Shown: positions 8,534-17,584, counted from the first letter of the stretch. The stretch: 64,000 bases of DNA from Gemmobacter nectariphilus DSM 15620 (GCF_000429765.1 NZ_AUCM01000006.1:1-64000), one strand, 5' to 3'. The notes: generated from the sequence alone by a model not told the origin. A program made the numbers and translations.

Positions 8534-9358
8534 TCAATCGCGCTGCGGCAGAACGCCCTCGTCGACATTCAGCGCCTCGGCCAGCCGATGCGCGGCCGAT
8601 CCGGGCCGCAGCGGCTTTTGCTGGCTCTCGTGCGGCTTCCATCCGGTCAGGAACACCAGCTCGAAGGTTGCGCGAATCCGCCCGTCAGCCTCGGGGTAAT
8701 GCGCCGCATACAGCGCCGCCGCCTGCGCCAGCACGCCCCGCCCGGTAAAGCGCCGCAGCCGGCCGGCCAGGGCGTTCCCCTCGCCCATCGCACGCAGATC
8801 GCGCATCAGATGCAGCGCATCGCGGTAACTGACCCGCTGGGTCAGGCTGTCGGCCACCGGCAGCGCGAACCCGGCCCGTTGCAGCAGCGCGCCCAGATCG
8901 CGGATCTCGCCCATCGGCAGCACACGCGGCGACAGCCCGCCCGAAACTGCTGCCTCGGCCTCGGCCAGAACAGCGCGCAATTCGGCCAGCGTCTGCCCGC
9001 CAAACAGCGCGCCCAGGAACAGCCCGTCTGGCCGCAGCGCGCGAGCGCATTGAATGATCTGCCCCACCGGATCATTCGCCCAGTGCAAGGACAGCGCATG
9101 GATCACCAGATCCTGCGACCCGGGCGCCAGATCCAGCACCTCGCCCTCGGCCAGCATCCGCGCGCCGGGCAGGCGATCTTGCCAGACCTGCGGAAAGGCG
9201 GTGACGACCGCCACATCCGTAAACGCCCTGTTAACCTCGATGAGGCGATCCTGCACCTCGTCGGCCACCAGCTCGTGCAGGAACAGCTCCGGCGCGCGGC
9301 GGGCGCGGGCACGGTTGCGGGCAAGGGCGGCGGGGTCGGTCAACTGCGGCGCGGACAT
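8534..9358 (-). CDS. SAM-dependent methyltransferase (BioC/NDUFAF5-like)
   Basis: A 274-residue class I methyltransferase. The N terminus ALARNRARARRAPELFLHELVADEVQDRL, and the LDLAPGSQDLVIHALSLHWANDPVGQI segment, match the BioC/NDUFAF5-like group found beside comF in related genomes. The glycine-rich SAM loop is less obvious than in canonical enzymes: the sequence between residues 45 and 80 is short, and GARMLAEGEVLDLAPGS stands where DxGxGxG would be. The substrate is unknown. It is divergent from comF with 22 bases between starts, so the promoters must overlap or sit inside coding sequence. Confidence 0.8.
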   Translation of the reverse strand: MSAPQLTDPAALARNRARARRAPELFLHELVADEVQDRLIEVNRAFTDVAVVTAFPQVWQDRLPGARMLAEGEVLDLAPGSQDLVIHALSLHWANDPVGQIIQCARALRPDGLFLGALFGGQTLAELRAVLAEAEAAVSGGLSPRVLPMGEIRDLGALLQRAGFALPVADSLTQRVSYRDALHLMRDLRAMGEGNALAGRLRRFTGRGVLAQAAALYAAHYPEADGRIRATFELVFLTGWKPHESQQKPLRPGSAAHRLAEALNVDEGVLPQRD

Positions 9359-9380
9359 GGGCGGACCATAGGGGGACGGA

Positions 9381-10109
9381 ATGCGAATGCAAGCCCTGGT
9401 GCGGGCGATCTACCCGCCGCAATGCCTGTGCTGCGAGGCGCTGGTGGAACAGGACTTTGCCCTGTGCGGCGCGTGCTGGCGCGACATGCCCTTTGTCACC
9501 GGGCTGGCCTGCGACACCTGCGGCCTGCCCTTGCCCGGGGTGGAAGATGACGGCGCCCGCATCCAGTGCGACGATTGCCTGCGCACCCCGCGGCCCTGGG
9601 CGCGCGGGCGTGCCGTCGCGGCTTATGGCGGCAACGCCCGCCGGATGGTGCTGCAGCTCAAACATGCTGACCGGCTGGATCTGGCACGCCCGCTGGGCGA
9701 CTGGATGGCCCGGGCGGCGGCACCGATCCTGACGCCGGACATGATCATCGCCCCGGTGCCGCTGCACTGGTTCCGCCTGCTGCGCCGGCGCGCGAATCAG
9801 TCGGCGCTGCTGGGCGCGCGGATCGCCCAAGTGACAGGCCTGCCGCATATCCCCGACCTGCTGCTGCGCGCCCGCCATACCCCCAGCCAGGAAGGCCGCG
9901 GGCGCGATGCGCGCTTTCGCAACCTGTCGGGCGCACTGCGCGCCCACCCCCGCCGAATCGCGCAGGCGCAGGGGCGGCATGTCCTGCTGGTGGATGATGT
10001 GATGACCTCGGGCGCCACCCTTGCCGCCGGGGCCGAGACGCTGAAGGCCGCTGGCGTGGCCGAGGTTTCGGTGCTGGTCGTGGCGCGCGTCAGTCAGGGC
10101 GGGCCCTGA
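9381..10109 (+). CDS. comF: ComF-family phosphoribosyltransferase-like protein
   Basis: A 242-residue protein with an N-terminal cysteine-rich region (CLCC, CGAC, CDTC, CDDC pairs within residues 10-70), suggesting two zinc ribbons. A phosphoribosyltransferase domain follows, ending in the PRPP loop VLLVDDVMTSGATL. ComF was named for DNA uptake; many bacteria that are not known to be competent carry it, and its reaction is not defined. The start ATG has GGGGGACGGA upstream. It ends 12 bases from the convergent MazG-like gene. Confidence 0.9.
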   Translation: MRMQALVRAIYPPQCLCCEALVEQDFALCGACWRDMPFVTGLACDTCGLPLPGVEDDGARIQCDDCLRTPRPWARGRAVAAYGGNARRMVLQLKHADRLDLARPLGDWMARAAAPILTPDMIIAPVPLHWFRLLRRRANQSALLGARIAQVTGLPHIPDLLLRARHTPSQEGRGRDARFRNLSGALRAHPRRIAQAQGRHVLLVDDVMTSGATLAAGAETLKAAGVAEVSVLVVARVSQGGP

Positions 10110-10121
10110 GCCGGGCCGCCC

Positions 10122-10478
10122 CTAGAACCGCGGCTTGCCCGCATGTTTGGCCCGGATCGTGGCGATCACCTCGGGCCGGTCAATCCGCGCAAGTTCCGCC
10201 CGCCCCTCGCCCGCCATGTCGAAGCCATGCGCACTGCACAGCGCGGCAAGCGTCATCATCACGCCGCCGATTTCCTGCCCCGGCTCGCCCGCAGGGCGCG
10301 CATAGACGTAATCGACGATCTGCCCGACCACCTCGCGCGGGCAGCCCAGCGACTGGGCCAGTTCCAGCCCTTCTTCCAGAAAGCGCCGCATCCGCTCGGC
10401 CCGGTCCATCGCCACCTCGGGGCCGAAACATGCAACCACCCAGCGCTGCGCCTCGGCCTGAAACCCGTCGTCCATCAT
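10122..10478 (-). CDS. MazG-like nucleotide pyrophosphohydrolase family protein
   Basis: A 118-residue all-alpha protein. RMRRFLEEGLELAQSLG supplies the EExxE-like metal-binding helix of the MazG/all-alpha NTP-PPase superfamily, and EIGGVMMTLAALCSAHGFD matches the second helix. I infer hydrolysis of an unknown (d)NTP. Two ATG codons in tandem (10478, 10475) follow GCGGAGTGG; upstream in-frame sequence would run into the palindrome before the SorC gene, so it is not used. It faces comF tail to tail. Confidence 0.75.
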   Translation of the reverse strand: MMDDGFQAEAQRWVVACFGPEVAMDRAERMRRFLEEGLELAQSLGCPREVVGQIVDYVYARPAGEPGQEIGGVMMTLAALCSAHGFDMAGEGRAELARIDRPEVIATIRAKHAGKPRF

Positions 10479-10562
10479 CCACTCCGCTCTTTGCCCTGTC
10501 CTGCCTGCCGAATGCCCGTCAAGGCAAGAGCGCAAGGTTGACTTGCCGCCCCGATCCGCCCT

Positions 10563-10599
10563 AACCTGCATCTGAGCAATAATTGCACAAATGCAGGTT
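10563..10599. promoter_or_regulatory. Nested palindrome, likely operator of the SorC/DeoR regulator
   Basis: AACCTGCAT (10563-10571) is the perfect inverted repeat of ATGCAGGTT (10591-10599), and inside it GCAAT (10576-10580) mirrors ATTGC (10582-10586). Both are centred on base 10581. It lies just before the regulator gene. The first possible ATG of that gene (10591) falls within the right arm. Confidence 0.65.
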
Positions 10600-10644
10600 C
10601 ACATGGGCGCGCCCGCAACCGACCAGACACGGCAGCGCCTTCCG

Positions 10645-11586
10645 ATGGACGAATCGCGCGATCACCTGCTGGTGCAGGTCGCCAAGATGTATTTCCAGCT
10701 CGACCGCACACAGGCCGAAATCGCCCAGTCGCTGGGCCTGACGCGCTGGCAGATCGGCCGCCTTCTGGCCGAGGCGCGCGAAACCGGCGTCGTCCGCATC
10801 GAGATCGCCCCCCGCGCCAACCGCGTCGCCGCGCTGGAATCCGCATTGCAGCGCCAGTGGCGGTTGCGCGATGCGGTGGTCGTGCCCTCGGATGGCGATG
10901 CTGCGGTGGATGCGGGGGCGGTCGCGCAGGCCGCCGCCACCTGGCTGGCCGGGCTGGCCGACAAACCGGCGCTGATCGGCGTGTCCTGGGGGCGCACCAT
11001 GGCTGCCGTCGCCCGGGCGCTGCCGCCAGGCTGGAACCCCGATGCGCATGTGGTGCTGGTGAACGGGGCAACCGCGCTGCGCCTGACCTCGCCCGGCATC
11101 GGGGCGGTGGCCGAATCCTTTGCGCAATCGGCGGGCGGCACCGCCACGCTGCTGCCCGCCCCGGCGATCCTTGGCCGCGCCGAAACCCGCGCCGCGCTGG
11201 AATCGGACCCGGTGATCGCCGCCGCGCTGGACCTTGCGCGCCGCGCGCCGCTGGTGATCTTCGGCATGGGCGCGATGGAGGATAGTGCCTTGGCCGCCTC
11301 GGGCTTTCTGACCGATGCCGATATTGCGCGCCTGCGCGATCAGGGCGCTGTGGGCGATATCCTAGGCCGGTTCCTGGATGCGAACGGCAAGGTCGTCGAT
11401 CCCACGCTGGATGCCCGCACCCTGGGCCTGCGCCCCGAATCGCTGACCTGTCGGCGTCATGCCGTGGGCGTCGTCTCGGGCCCCGCCAAGCAGGACATCG
11501 CCCTGGCCGCCCTGCGCGCGCGCCATGTCAACGTGCTGGTCACCGACGAATCGACCGCCCGGCACCTTCTGTCCGATTCCCCCTGA
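10645..11586 (+). CDS. SorC/DeoR-type sugar-binding transcriptional regulator
   Basis: A 313-residue regulator. An N-terminal helix-turn-helix (VAKMYFQLDRTQAEIAQSLGLTRWQIGRLLAEARETGVV) is followed by the large sugar-phosphate-binding domain of the SorC family, with LIGVSWGRTMAAVARAL and PLVIFGMGAMEDSALAASGFL. Such proteins usually bind phosphorylated sugars; a deoxyribose 5-phosphate effector is likely from the downstream deoC. I start it at ATG 10645 (MDESRDHLL) rather than 10591, because 10591 lies inside a palindromic operator. It is the first gene of a deo operon and probably autoregulated. Confidence 0.85.
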   Translation: MDESRDHLLVQVAKMYFQLDRTQAEIAQSLGLTRWQIGRLLAEARETGVVRIEIAPRANRVAALESALQRQWRLRDAVVVPSDGDAAVDAGAVAQAAATWLAGLADKPALIGVSWGRTMAAVARALPPGWNPDAHVVLVNGATALRLTSPGIGAVAESFAQSAGGTATLLPAPAILGRAETRAALESDPVIAAALDLARRAPLVIFGMGAMEDSALAASGFLTDADIARLRDQGAVGDILGRFLDANGKVVDPTLDARTLGLRPESLTCRRHAVGVVSGPAKQDIALAALRARHVNVLVTDESTARHLLSDSP

Positions 11587-11602
11587 CGCTACGAGGGCCC
11601 CG

Positions 11603-12553
11603 ATGCAGACCGACTTTCCCCGCAATTCCGGTGTCCCGCTCGATCCGTCATGGTTCGACCGGGTGTCGGTGAACACCCCCGCCGCCGACCGCCGCGCCGC
11701 CACGCTGACCACCCGCCGCAGCGTGAAAAAGGACCACCAGGCCGCCTGGCTGTGCAAGGCGATCACCCTGACCGACCTGACCACACTGGCCGGTGACGAC
11801 ACCCCCGCCCGCGTCCAGCGCCTGTGCGCCAAGGCACGCCAGCCGATCCGCGCCGATATTGCCGAAGCCTTGGGGGTGGACCTGACCGTGGGCGCCGTCT
11901 GCGTCTATCCCACCATGGTGCCCCACGCTGTCCGCGCGCTTTCCGGCAGCGGCATCCCCGTCGCCTCGGTCGCCACCGGCTTTCCGGCGGGCCTGATGCC
12001 CCTGCCCCTGCGACTGGCCGAGATTCGCTGGGCCGTCGACCAGGGCGCGGATGAAATCGACATCGTCATCACCCGCGAACATGCGCTGCTGGGCAACTGG
12101 TCCGCGCTGTATGACGAAATCGCCGCCATGCGCGAGGCCTGCGGCGCGGCCCACATGAAGGCGATCCTTGCCACCGGGGAACTCAAGACGCTGACCAACG
12201 TCTATGCTGCCTCCATGGTGGCCATGCAGGCGGGCGCCGATTTCATCAAGACCTCGACCGGGAAAGAGGATGTAAACGCCACGCTCCCCGTCTCGCTGGT
12301 GATGTGCCGGGCGATTCGCGACTACCGCGCCGCCAGCGGGCAGATCGTCGGCTTCAAGCCCGCCGGCGGCATCCGCAGCGCAAAGGATGCGATGAACTGG
12401 CTGGTCCTCATGAAGGAGGAACTGGGCCTGCGCTGGATGCAGCCCGACCTGTTCCGCTTTGGCGCCAGCTCGATGCTGGCCGATATCGAACGCCAGCTCG
12501 AACACCATGTCACCGGCCGCTATTCCGCCGCCAACCGCCATCCGCTTGCCTGA
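11603..12553 (+). CDS. deoC: Deoxyribose-phosphate aldolase
   Basis: Class I aldolase that splits 2-deoxyribose 5-phosphate into glyceraldehyde 3-phosphate and acetaldehyde. The product is 316 residues, long for the family because of an N-terminal extension of about 50 residues. The core is intact: ADEIDIVITREHALLGNW, HMKAILATGELKT (with the Schiff-base-region Lys) and ADFIKTSTGKED, followed by IVGFKPAGGIRSAKDAM, where the second Lys lies. The regulator gene ends 16 bases before it and the acetaldehyde-oxidising ALDH follows 9 bases after, so one transcript is expected. Confidence 0.96.
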   Translation: MQTDFPRNSGVPLDPSWFDRVSVNTPAADRRAATLTTRRSVKKDHQAAWLCKAITLTDLTTLAGDDTPARVQRLCAKARQPIRADIAEALGVDLTVGAVCVYPTMVPHAVRALSGSGIPVASVATGFPAGLMPLPLRLAEIRWAVDQGADEIDIVITREHALLGNWSALYDEIAAMREACGAAHMKAILATGELKTLTNVYAASMVAMQAGADFIKTSTGKEDVNATLPVSLVMCRAIRDYRAASGQIVGFKPAGGIRSAKDAMNWLVLMKEELGLRWMQPDLFRFGASSMLADIERQLEHHVTGRYSAANRHPLA

Positions 12554-12562
12554 GGTAGCCCC

Positions 12563-14938
12563 ATGTCAAAGGTCAGAACCCTCATGGAAACCATGGATTA
12601 CGGCCCCGCCCCCGAATCGAATGCCGATGTGCTGACCTGGCTGGCGCGCACGCCTGCGGTCGGGCACTGGATCGGCGGCGCGCATGTGGCCGAAGGGCCG
12701 CTGTCGGATGTGGTGAACCCTGCCACCGGCGCCGTGCTGACTCAGCTTCATACTGCAGGCGAATCGCAGGTGGACGCCGCGGTGCAGGCCGCCCGCGCCG
12801 CCTTTCCGGCCTGGTCGGCGCGGCCGGGGCATGAACGGGCGCGTTACCTCTATGCCATCGCCCGCGCGGTGCAAAAGCGCGAACGATTCCTGTCGGTCCT
12901 GGAAACCATGGACAACGGCAAGACCATCCGCGAAACGCGCGACATCGACATTCCGCTGGTCGCCCGGCATTTCTATCACCATGCGGGCTGGGCCGAGCTG
13001 ATCGACAGCGAATTTCCCGGCCATGGCCCCGTGGGCGTCTGCGGCCAGATCATCCCGTGGAACTTTCCGCTGCTGATGCTGGCGTGGAAGGTCGCGCCCG
13101 CGCTGGCCGCCGGGAACACCGTGGTGCTGAAACCCGCCGATCTGACCCCGTTGACCGCCCATGCCCTGGCCGAGATCTGTGTGGAAATCGGCCTGCCGCC
13201 GGGTGTTCTGAACATCGTGCAAGGGGGTGGCCCCACCGGCGCGCTGGTCGCGGGCCATCCGGGCGTGGACAAGGTGGCCTTTACCGGCTCGACCGAGGTG
13301 GGCCGCGTGATCCGCCGCCAGATCGCCGGAACGGGCAAGAAACTCTCGCTGGAACTGGGCGGCAAATCGCCCTTCATCGTGTTCGAGGACGCCGATCTGG
13401 AGGCCGCCATCGAAGGCGTCGTCGATGCCATCTGGTTTAACCAGGGCGAGGTCTGCTGCGCCGGATCGCGCATTCTGGTGCAAGAGGGCATCGCGCCGCG
13501 CTTCTTCGCCCGGCTGGCCGAGCGGATGGAATCGTTGCGCGTCGGCGATCCGCTGGACAAATGCACCGATGTCGGCGCCGTCGTCTCGGCCCGCCAGCTT
13601 CAGCGCATCAACGACCTGCTGGCACAAGGTCAGGCCGAAGGCGCCACTTTGCACCGAGCCCCCGGCCAGCTGCCCGCCAACGGCTGTTTCAGCGCGCCGG
13701 GCTTCTTTACCGGCACCACGCCTGCCAGCACGGTGTCACAGGTGGAAATCTTTGGCCCAGTCGCCGTCACCATGACCTTCCGCCACCCGGACGAGGCGGT
13801 TCAGCTGGCCAACGATACCCGCTATGGCCTGGCCGCCTCGGTCTGGTCGGAAAACATCTCCAAGGCGATCGACGTGGCCGCGCGGGTCAAGGCAGGCGTG
13901 GTCTGGATCAACGCCACCAACATCTTTGACGCCGGCGCCGCCTTTGGCGGGATGCGCGAAAGCGGCTTTGGTCGCGAAGGCGGGCGCGAGGGGATGCGCG
14001 AATATCTGACACGCCGCAGCGGGCCAAAGCCGCACACGCGGAAGTTGACAGCTGTCAACTTCGATCCGGCGCCGCTGACCGAAACCGTGGCGCAAGCGGC
14101 CAGTGGCGGGGTGGACATCACCGCCCGGCACTGGATCGGCGGCAAATGGACCCGCGCCGACAGCGGGCAATCGGCCAGCGTGCGCGGGGCCAATGGCGCG
14201 GTGCTGGGTCAGGTTGCCATCGGCAGCCGCAAGGACATCCGCAACGCGGTCGAGGCCGCGGCCAAGGCCGGCGGCTGGGGCGGCGTCACGGCGCACAACC
14301 GCGCGCAAGTGCTGTATTTCCTGGCGGAAAACCTTGATCAGCGGCGCGGCGAATTTGCCGATCTGATCACCGCCAGCACCGGCGGCGATGGCACGGCCGA
14401 GGTGGATCAGGCGATCCGCCGCGCCTTTTGGGCGGCTGCGCAGGCCGACAAGGTCGATGGCACGGTCCGGGCCACGAAATCGGCCCATGTCACGCTGCAC
14501 ATCAACGAGCCATGGGGCGTCATGGGTGTGATCTGCCCGGACGAATCGCCGCTGCTGGCGCTGATCGCGCTGGTGATGCCGGCGCTGGCCATGGGCAACC
14601 GTGTGGTCTGTGTGCCCTCGCAGGTGCATCCGCTGGTGGCAGCGCGGTTTGCGCAGGTGGCAGCGGTGTCTGATCTGCCGGCAGGGGCGCTGAACATCGT
14701 GACAGGGCCGTCGGATATGCTGGCGAAAACGCTGGCCGAGCACGACGAGGTGGCGGCGCTGTGGTATTGCGGCAGCGCCGAGGGTTCGGCCATGGTCGAG
14801 CGGGCAGCGGCAGACAATCTGAAAGCCACGCGGGTTGATCATGGCCACCTGCGCGACTGGGCCGACCTTGCGGATGCGGCAGCTGATTTGCGCGCGGCGG
14901 TGCAGGTCAAGACGCTTTGGCTGCCCTACGGGGCGTAA
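12563..14938 (+). CDS. ALDH16-like two-domain aldehyde dehydrogenase
   Basis: A 791-residue protein. Residues about 20-490 form a complete NAD(P)+ aldehyde dehydrogenase: PWNFPLLML, FTGSTEVGR near 240, general-base Glu264 in LELGGKSPF, and catalytic Cys298 in GEVCCAGSR. Residues about 520-791 repeat only the nucleotide-binding half (HWIGGKW, PWGVMGVICPDESPLLALI, VTGPSDM) and end before any catalytic Cys. This is the ALDH16 layout of an active domain plus a pseudo-domain. In this operon it should oxidise the acetaldehyde released by DeoC to acetate. The alternative, that the C-terminal part is a decaying duplicate, is less likely because the frame is clean. Confidence 0.88.
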   Translation: MSKVRTLMETMDYGPAPESNADVLTWLARTPAVGHWIGGAHVAEGPLSDVVNPATGAVLTQLHTAGESQVDAAVQAARAAFPAWSARPGHERARYLYAIARAVQKRERFLSVLETMDNGKTIRETRDIDIPLVARHFYHHAGWAELIDSEFPGHGPVGVCGQIIPWNFPLLMLAWKVAPALAAGNTVVLKPADLTPLTAHALAEICVEIGLPPGVLNIVQGGGPTGALVAGHPGVDKVAFTGSTEVGRVIRRQIAGTGKKLSLELGGKSPFIVFEDADLEAAIEGVVDAIWFNQGEVCCAGSRILVQEGIAPRFFARLAERMESLRVGDPLDKCTDVGAVVSARQLQRINDLLAQGQAEGATLHRAPGQLPANGCFSAPGFFTGTTPASTVSQVEIFGPVAVTMTFRHPDEAVQLANDTRYGLAASVWSENISKAIDVAARVKAGVVWINATNIFDAGAAFGGMRESGFGREGGREGMREYLTRRSGPKPHTRKLTAVNFDPAPLTETVAQAASGGVDITARHWIGGKWTRADSGQSASVRGANGAVLGQVAIGSRKDIRNAVEAAAKAGGWGGVTAHNRAQVLYFLAENLDQRRGEFADLITASTGGDGTAEVDQAIRRAFWAAAQADKVDGTVRATKSAHVTLHINEPWGVMGVICPDESPLLALIALVMPALAMGNRVVCVPSQVHPLVAARFAQVAAVSDLPAGALNIVTGPSDMLAKTLAEHDEVAALWYCGSAEGSAMVERAAADNLKATRVDHGHLRDWADLADAAADLRAAVQVKTLWLPYGA

Positions 14939-14955
14939 CGTTCCCGCACCCGTCA

Positions 14956-14973
14956 GGCGCCCCGGGGGGCGCC
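14956..14973. terminator. GC-rich hairpin between the deo operon and fmt
   Basis: GGCGCCCC (14956-14963) and GGGGCGCC (14966-14973) form a perfect stem around two G. There is no T-run, and further GC-rich stems follow up to 15010. It sits between convergent genes and may slow or end transcription from either side. Confidence 0.4.
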
Positions 14974-15020
14974 AGACGGCCTTGGGCCGGGCGCCGCTGA
15001 CGCGGCGCGGCGGCCCGGGG

Positions 15021-15923
15021 TCACTGAAGCCGCTCTGGCAACGCGAGTCCGCGCAAGGCCTCGGTGACCGGCAGGGCGCGCTTGCCCTCGCGCTGGACCT
15101 GCGAAATCTCGACAGCGCCAGAGCCGCAGGCGATCCGCAGGCCGCCCCCGTGCAAGACCTGGCCGGGAATGCCGGACCCGTCGACGGCAATGGCGCGCAG
15201 CAGTTTCAGCCGCTCGGCGCCCATCTGGCACCAGGCGCCTGGAAAGGGCGACAGCCCCCGGATCCGCGCCGCGACCTGATCGGCGGGCAAGGTCCAGTCC
15301 ACGCGCGCCTCGGCCTTGTCGATCTTGTGGGCATAGGTCACGCCGTCCTCGGGCTGCGGCTGGGGCACCAGATCGGGCAGCCGGTCCAGCGCCTGCGCGA
15401 TCAGATCCGCGCCCAGGGCCGACAGCCGGTCATGCAGATCGGCGGTGGTTTCCTCGGGCCCGATGGCGGTTGCCTGACGCAAAAGGACGGGGCCGGTGTC
15501 GAGCCCGGCCTCCATCTGCATGATGCAGATGCCGGTTTCTGCATCGCCCGCCATGATCGCCCGGTGGATCGGCGCCGCCCCGCGCCAGCGCGGCAAAAGC
15601 GAGGCATGGATGTTCAGGCAGCCATGGCGCGGCGCGTCCAGCACGGGCTGCGGCAGGATCAGGCCATAGGCGACGACGACCGCCACATCGGCATTCAGCG
15701 CGGCAAAGTCGGCCTGCGCCTCGGGCGTGCGCAGGGTTTTCGGGGTGCGCACCGGCAGCCCCAGCGTCTCGGCCCGCGCCTGGACGGGCGAGGGGCGCAA
15801 CTGCTGGCCCCGGCCTGCGGGGCGGGGTGGCTGGGTGTAGACCGCGACCACCTCATGTGCGGCGGCCACCGCATCCAGCGCGGCAACCGAGAAATCCGGC
15901 GTGCCCATGAAGACGACCCGCAT
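15021..15923 (-). CDS. fmt: Methionyl-tRNA formyltransferase
   Basis: Formylates Met-tRNA(fMet) for translation initiation. The 300-residue product opens with [19 protein letters not shown] and carries the catalytic core [39 protein letters not shown] and [17 protein letters not shown], with the C-terminal tRNA-binding domain (FPGAWC...). Its ATG overlaps the TGA of the upstream deformylase-like gene (TGATG at 15925-15921). Formylation and deformylation genes are thus translated together. Confidence 0.97.
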   Translation of the reverse strand: MRVVFMGTPDFSVAALDAVAAAHEVVAVYTQPPRPAGRGQQLRPSPVQARAETLGLPVRTPKTLRTPEAQADFAALNADVAVVVAYGLILPQPVLDAPRHGCLNIHASLLPRWRGAAPIHRAIMAGDAETGICIMQMEAGLDTGPVLLRQATAIGPEETTADLHDRLSALGADLIAQALDRLPDLVPQPQPEDGVTYAHKIDKAEARVDWTLPADQVAARIRGLSPFPGAWCQMGAERLKLLRAIAVDGSGIPGQVLHGGGLRIACGSGAVEISQVQREGKRALPVTEALRGLALPERLQ

Positions 15924-16420
15924 CAGCGCCCCCCGATCTTGGCCGCCCGTTTGAGCAGCATCTGGCGTTTCAGCGGGCTGAGACGGTCGAAATACATCTT
16001 GCCGTTCAGATGGTCGATCTGGTGCTGCACCGAGGTGGCCCACAGATGGACGAAATCCCGTTCTTCGATTGCGCCATCGGCGTTGAGAAACCGTATCGTC
16101 ACCGCGCGCGGGCGGGAGATCACGGCCGATACCCCCGGCAGGTTGGGCGAGGCTTCGTCATGGTCGCGCATCTGGCCCGAGGCATGGAGGATTTCCGGGT
16201 TGGCCATCAGCACCGCCTTGCCGCGTTCCTCGGAGCAATCGACGACGGCAAGGCGCTGCATGACGCCGATCTGCGGACCGGCAAGGCCATAGCCGGGCAT
16301 GGCGTCCATAGTTTCCACCATATCGGCCCAGATGCGGCGGATGTCGTCGGTGATGGTCTCGACCGGGGCGGCGGGGGTGCGCAGGCGTTTGTCGGGCCAG
16401 GGCAGGAAGGGGCGTTGCAC
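15923..16420 (-). CDS. Peptide-deformylase homologue lacking active-site residues
   Basis: A 165-residue member of the deformylase fold, next to fmt. The first motif is present ([11 protein letters not shown], residues 43-53). The Cys-containing EGCLS motif, however, reads EASPN (89-93), and the HExxH metal motif reads HQIDH (133-137), with Gln134 for the catalytic Glu. One metal ligand and the general base are therefore missing. Deformylase activity is unlikely, and a binding or regulatory role is possible. The start is GTG 16420 behind AGGAG; the longer frame upstream runs through an intergenic repeat. Confidence 0.85.
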   Translation of the reverse strand: MQRPFLPWPDKRLRTPAAPVETITDDIRRIWADMVETMDAMPGYGLAGPQIGVMQRLAVVDCSEERGKAVLMANPEILHASGQMRDHDEASPNLPGVSAVISRPRAVTIRFLNADGAIEERDFVHLWATSVQHQIDHLNGKMYFDRLSPLKRQMLLKRAAKIGGR

Positions 16421-16470
16421 GGGCGTTGCTCCTGTGGCGGCGGCCGGGGGTTTCACCCCCGGACCCCCAG

Positions 16471-16491
16471 GGTATTTGGAAAAAGGCAAAG
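16471..16491 (+). repeat. Intergenic repeat, exact copy B
   Basis: Identical over 21 bases to copies at 4377-4397 (minus) and 23744-23764. It lies in the 76-base gap between two def paralogues and is preceded by GGACCCCCAG. Confidence 0.8.
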
Positions 16492-16496
16492 AGGGG

Positions 16497-17006
16497 TCAG
16501 GCGGGGCGGCCCATGGCCGCAAGTGCCACCGAGGCGGCGACGCGGGCAGGTTCGTCCAGCAGGTCGATGCAGAGCCGGCCGTTCAGATGATCGAGTTCGT
16601 GTTGTGCGCAGGTGGCGGCAAAGCCAGTCAGGTGTTCTTCGAGGATCGCGCCGCTGAGGTCAGTCCAGCGCAGGGTGATTTCGGCCGGGCGGGCGACGGG
16701 GCAATCGACGCCGGGGATCGAGAGGCAGCCTTCGGTGCGGGTGACCAGATCGTCCGAGGCGGCAAGGATTTCCGGGTTGAGGCAGACCCGCGGGCTGGGC
16801 GCGCCTTCCTTCCAGGTGGTGTCCATGACGAAGATCCGCTGCATCACGCCGATCTGGGGGCCGGCGAGGCCGCGGCCGGGGGCGGCATACATCGTGTCCA
16901 GCATGTCGGCGGCCAGCTGGCGCAGGCGATCGTCAAGCTGTGTCACCGGCGTGCAGGGACGCCGCAGGCGGGGGTCGGGAAAGCGGAGGATCGGAAGAAT
17001 GGCCAT
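16497..17006 (-). CDS. def: Peptide deformylase (second copy)
   Basis: Removes the N-formyl group from nascent proteins. The 169-residue product has all three motifs: [11 protein letters not shown] (residues 44-54), EGCLS at 92-96 with the Cys metal ligand, and HELDH at 136-140. The first motif has Gly for the usual second Ala. It is shorter at the C terminus than the neighbour at 17066-17584 and ends AAMGRPA. It is probably active. It sits between the degenerate homologue and a canonical copy, all transcribed leftwards toward fmt. Confidence 0.93.
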   Translation of the reverse strand: MAILPILRFPDPRLRRPCTPVTQLDDRLRQLAADMLDTMYAAPGRGLAGPQIGVMQRIFVMDTTWKEGAPSPRVCLNPEILAASDDLVTRTEGCLSIPGVDCPVARPAEITLRWTDLSGAILEEHLTGFAATCAQHELDHLNGRLCIDLLDEPARVAASVALAAMGRPA

Positions 17007-17065
17007 GGCCGGGAATTACCACCGGGCGGGGCCGTCGTCCATGGGACGCAGCGCGCCGCGGCCGT

Positions 17066-17584
17066 TCAGGCGCGGGCGCGGTCGCGTTTCAGTTTTTCCA
17101 TCTTGCGGGTGATCATCTGGCGCTTGATCGGGCCCAGATAGTCGATGAACAGCTTGCCATCGAGATGGTCGATTTCATGCTGGACGCAGGTGGCCCAGAG
17201 GCCGGCGAACTGTTCTTCGTGCACGGAGCCGTCGAGCGCCATCCAGCGCACCTTGACCTCGGCCGGGCGGGTGACTTCGGCATATTGCTCGGGGATCGAC
17301 AGGCAGCCTTCCTCGTAGGTGCTGGTGTCTTCGGAGGACCAGATGACCTGCGGGTTGATCAGCACCATGGGGCGCGGGGGTTCCGGCGCCTTCATGCAAT
17401 CCATCACCAGCACCCGTTTCATCACGCCAACCTGCGGCGCGGCAAGGCCGACACCGGGGGCGTCATACATGGTCGCCAGCATGTCATCGGCGAGCATGCG
17501 CAGCTCGTCGTTGAATTCGGTCACGGCGGGGCAGGCCTTTTTCAGGCGCGGATCGGGATGGATGAGGATGGGGCGCAGGGTCAT
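17066..17584 (-). CDS. def: Peptide deformylase (canonical copy)
   Basis: A 172-residue metallo-deformylase with the textbook motifs GVGLAAPQVGV (44-54), EGCLS (92-96) and HEIDH (136-140). The C-terminal KRQMITRKMEKLKRDRARA is the usual basic helix. It is first of the leftward run def, def, def-like, fmt. Of the three paralogues it has the most conserved active site, so it is the best candidate for the essential housekeeping enzyme. Confidence 0.96.
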   Translation of the reverse strand: MTLRPILIHPDPRLKKACPAVTEFNDELRMLADDMLATMYDAPGVGLAAPQVGVMKRVLVMDCMKAPEPPRPMVLINPQVIWSSEDTSTYEEGCLSIPEQYAEVTRPAEVKVRWMALDGSVHEEQFAGLWATCVQHEIDHLDGKLFIDYLGPIKRQMITRKMEKLKRDRARA

